DNA of 64,000 bases, from assembly GCA_036362985.1 (NCBI GenBank), contig JAYGXS010000005.1, positions 55,040,996 to 55,104,995 of the forward strand. The letters run 5' to 3'. This document shows positions 63,931 to 64,000 of this stretch, piece by piece. This stretch comes from Ligula intestinalis (Eukaryota > Platyhelminthes > Cestoda > Diphyllobothriidea > Diphyllobothriidae). Each line of letters begins with the position of its first letter. Position 1 is the first letter of the stretch. The notes under the pieces are model-generated. The model saw only the letters and a list, made by a program, of their open reading frames with translations, made no database searches and was not told the origin of the DNA. The translations under genes and the position numbers were made by a program.

Positions 63931-64000
63931 TTACCACGGCAATGCGAGGTTGATCACATGGTCCAGCTGCTTACAAAGTTCTGGCTTTCTTCTCCGTATT
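63931..64000 (-). pseudogene. Penelope-like element 12: C-terminus, cut by window end
   Basis: The minus strand reads IRRRKPELCKQLDHVINLAL then PW and TAA (63931-63933). This matches the last residues of PLE 11 (IRRFKPDLCKQLEHVVNLTLPW), so a second copy of the same group enters the window here. Only about 22 codons are visible; whether the rest is intact cannot be judged. Confidence 0.75.

Overview
The window looks like repeat-rich nuclear DNA of a flatworm, most likely a cestode; the diphyllobothriid lineage is my inference. Grounds: a gene split into short exons by kilobase introns with GT/AG borders, many Penelope-like elements (PLEs) with GIY-YIG endonucleases and hammerhead-like ribozyme motifs, CR1/jockey-type LINEs, tRNA-derived SINEs and small TIR elements. 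There are no bacterial operons, rRNA genes or CRISPR arrays.

The main host gene is on the + strand at 4687-24215. Ten exons join in compatible phases into one open frame of about 979 codons. Exons 6-7 resemble the conserved C-terminal region of the centriolar cap protein CP110 (CCP110). No single-ORF search would show this gene, because its exons are 84-916 nt long and its introns are full of LINE, SINE and TIR-element debris. Exons 1-6 and the start of exon 7 are all in phase 0.

Layout. 1-2288: a nearly readable LINE (3' end outside the window). 2624-3005: mariner-like MITE. 4687-24215: the CP110-like gene with transposon-loaded introns, including a pogo-like element (14291-14806), a tRNA-SINE (17445-17750) and several LINE tails. 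24676-26150: a 217-bp tandem duplication beside a 989-bp foldback element with TA target duplications, inside SINE sequence. 26700-64000: almost entirely mobile DNA, with at least twelve PLE copies in three groups, a three-copy TIR family, and several dispersed repeats of unknown class (R-A, R-B, R-D).

The PLEs are the most interesting part. The copies at 41500-43600 and 60082-62311, and the fragment at 55841-56395, are flanked by inverted copies of their own sequence, and a fourth (30199-31372) is a large foldback. Two kinds of hammerhead motif follow PLE group: one with a 4-5 bp stem III that shows compensatory changes between copies, and one with a 2-bp stem III that would probably need to act as a dimer. 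The best preserved PLE (60082-62311) has only one homopolymer frameshift and one TGA. That TGA lies between the GIY-YIG motifs and the catalytic glutamate.

All similarity statements come from reading the sequence and from memory of the families; no search was run.
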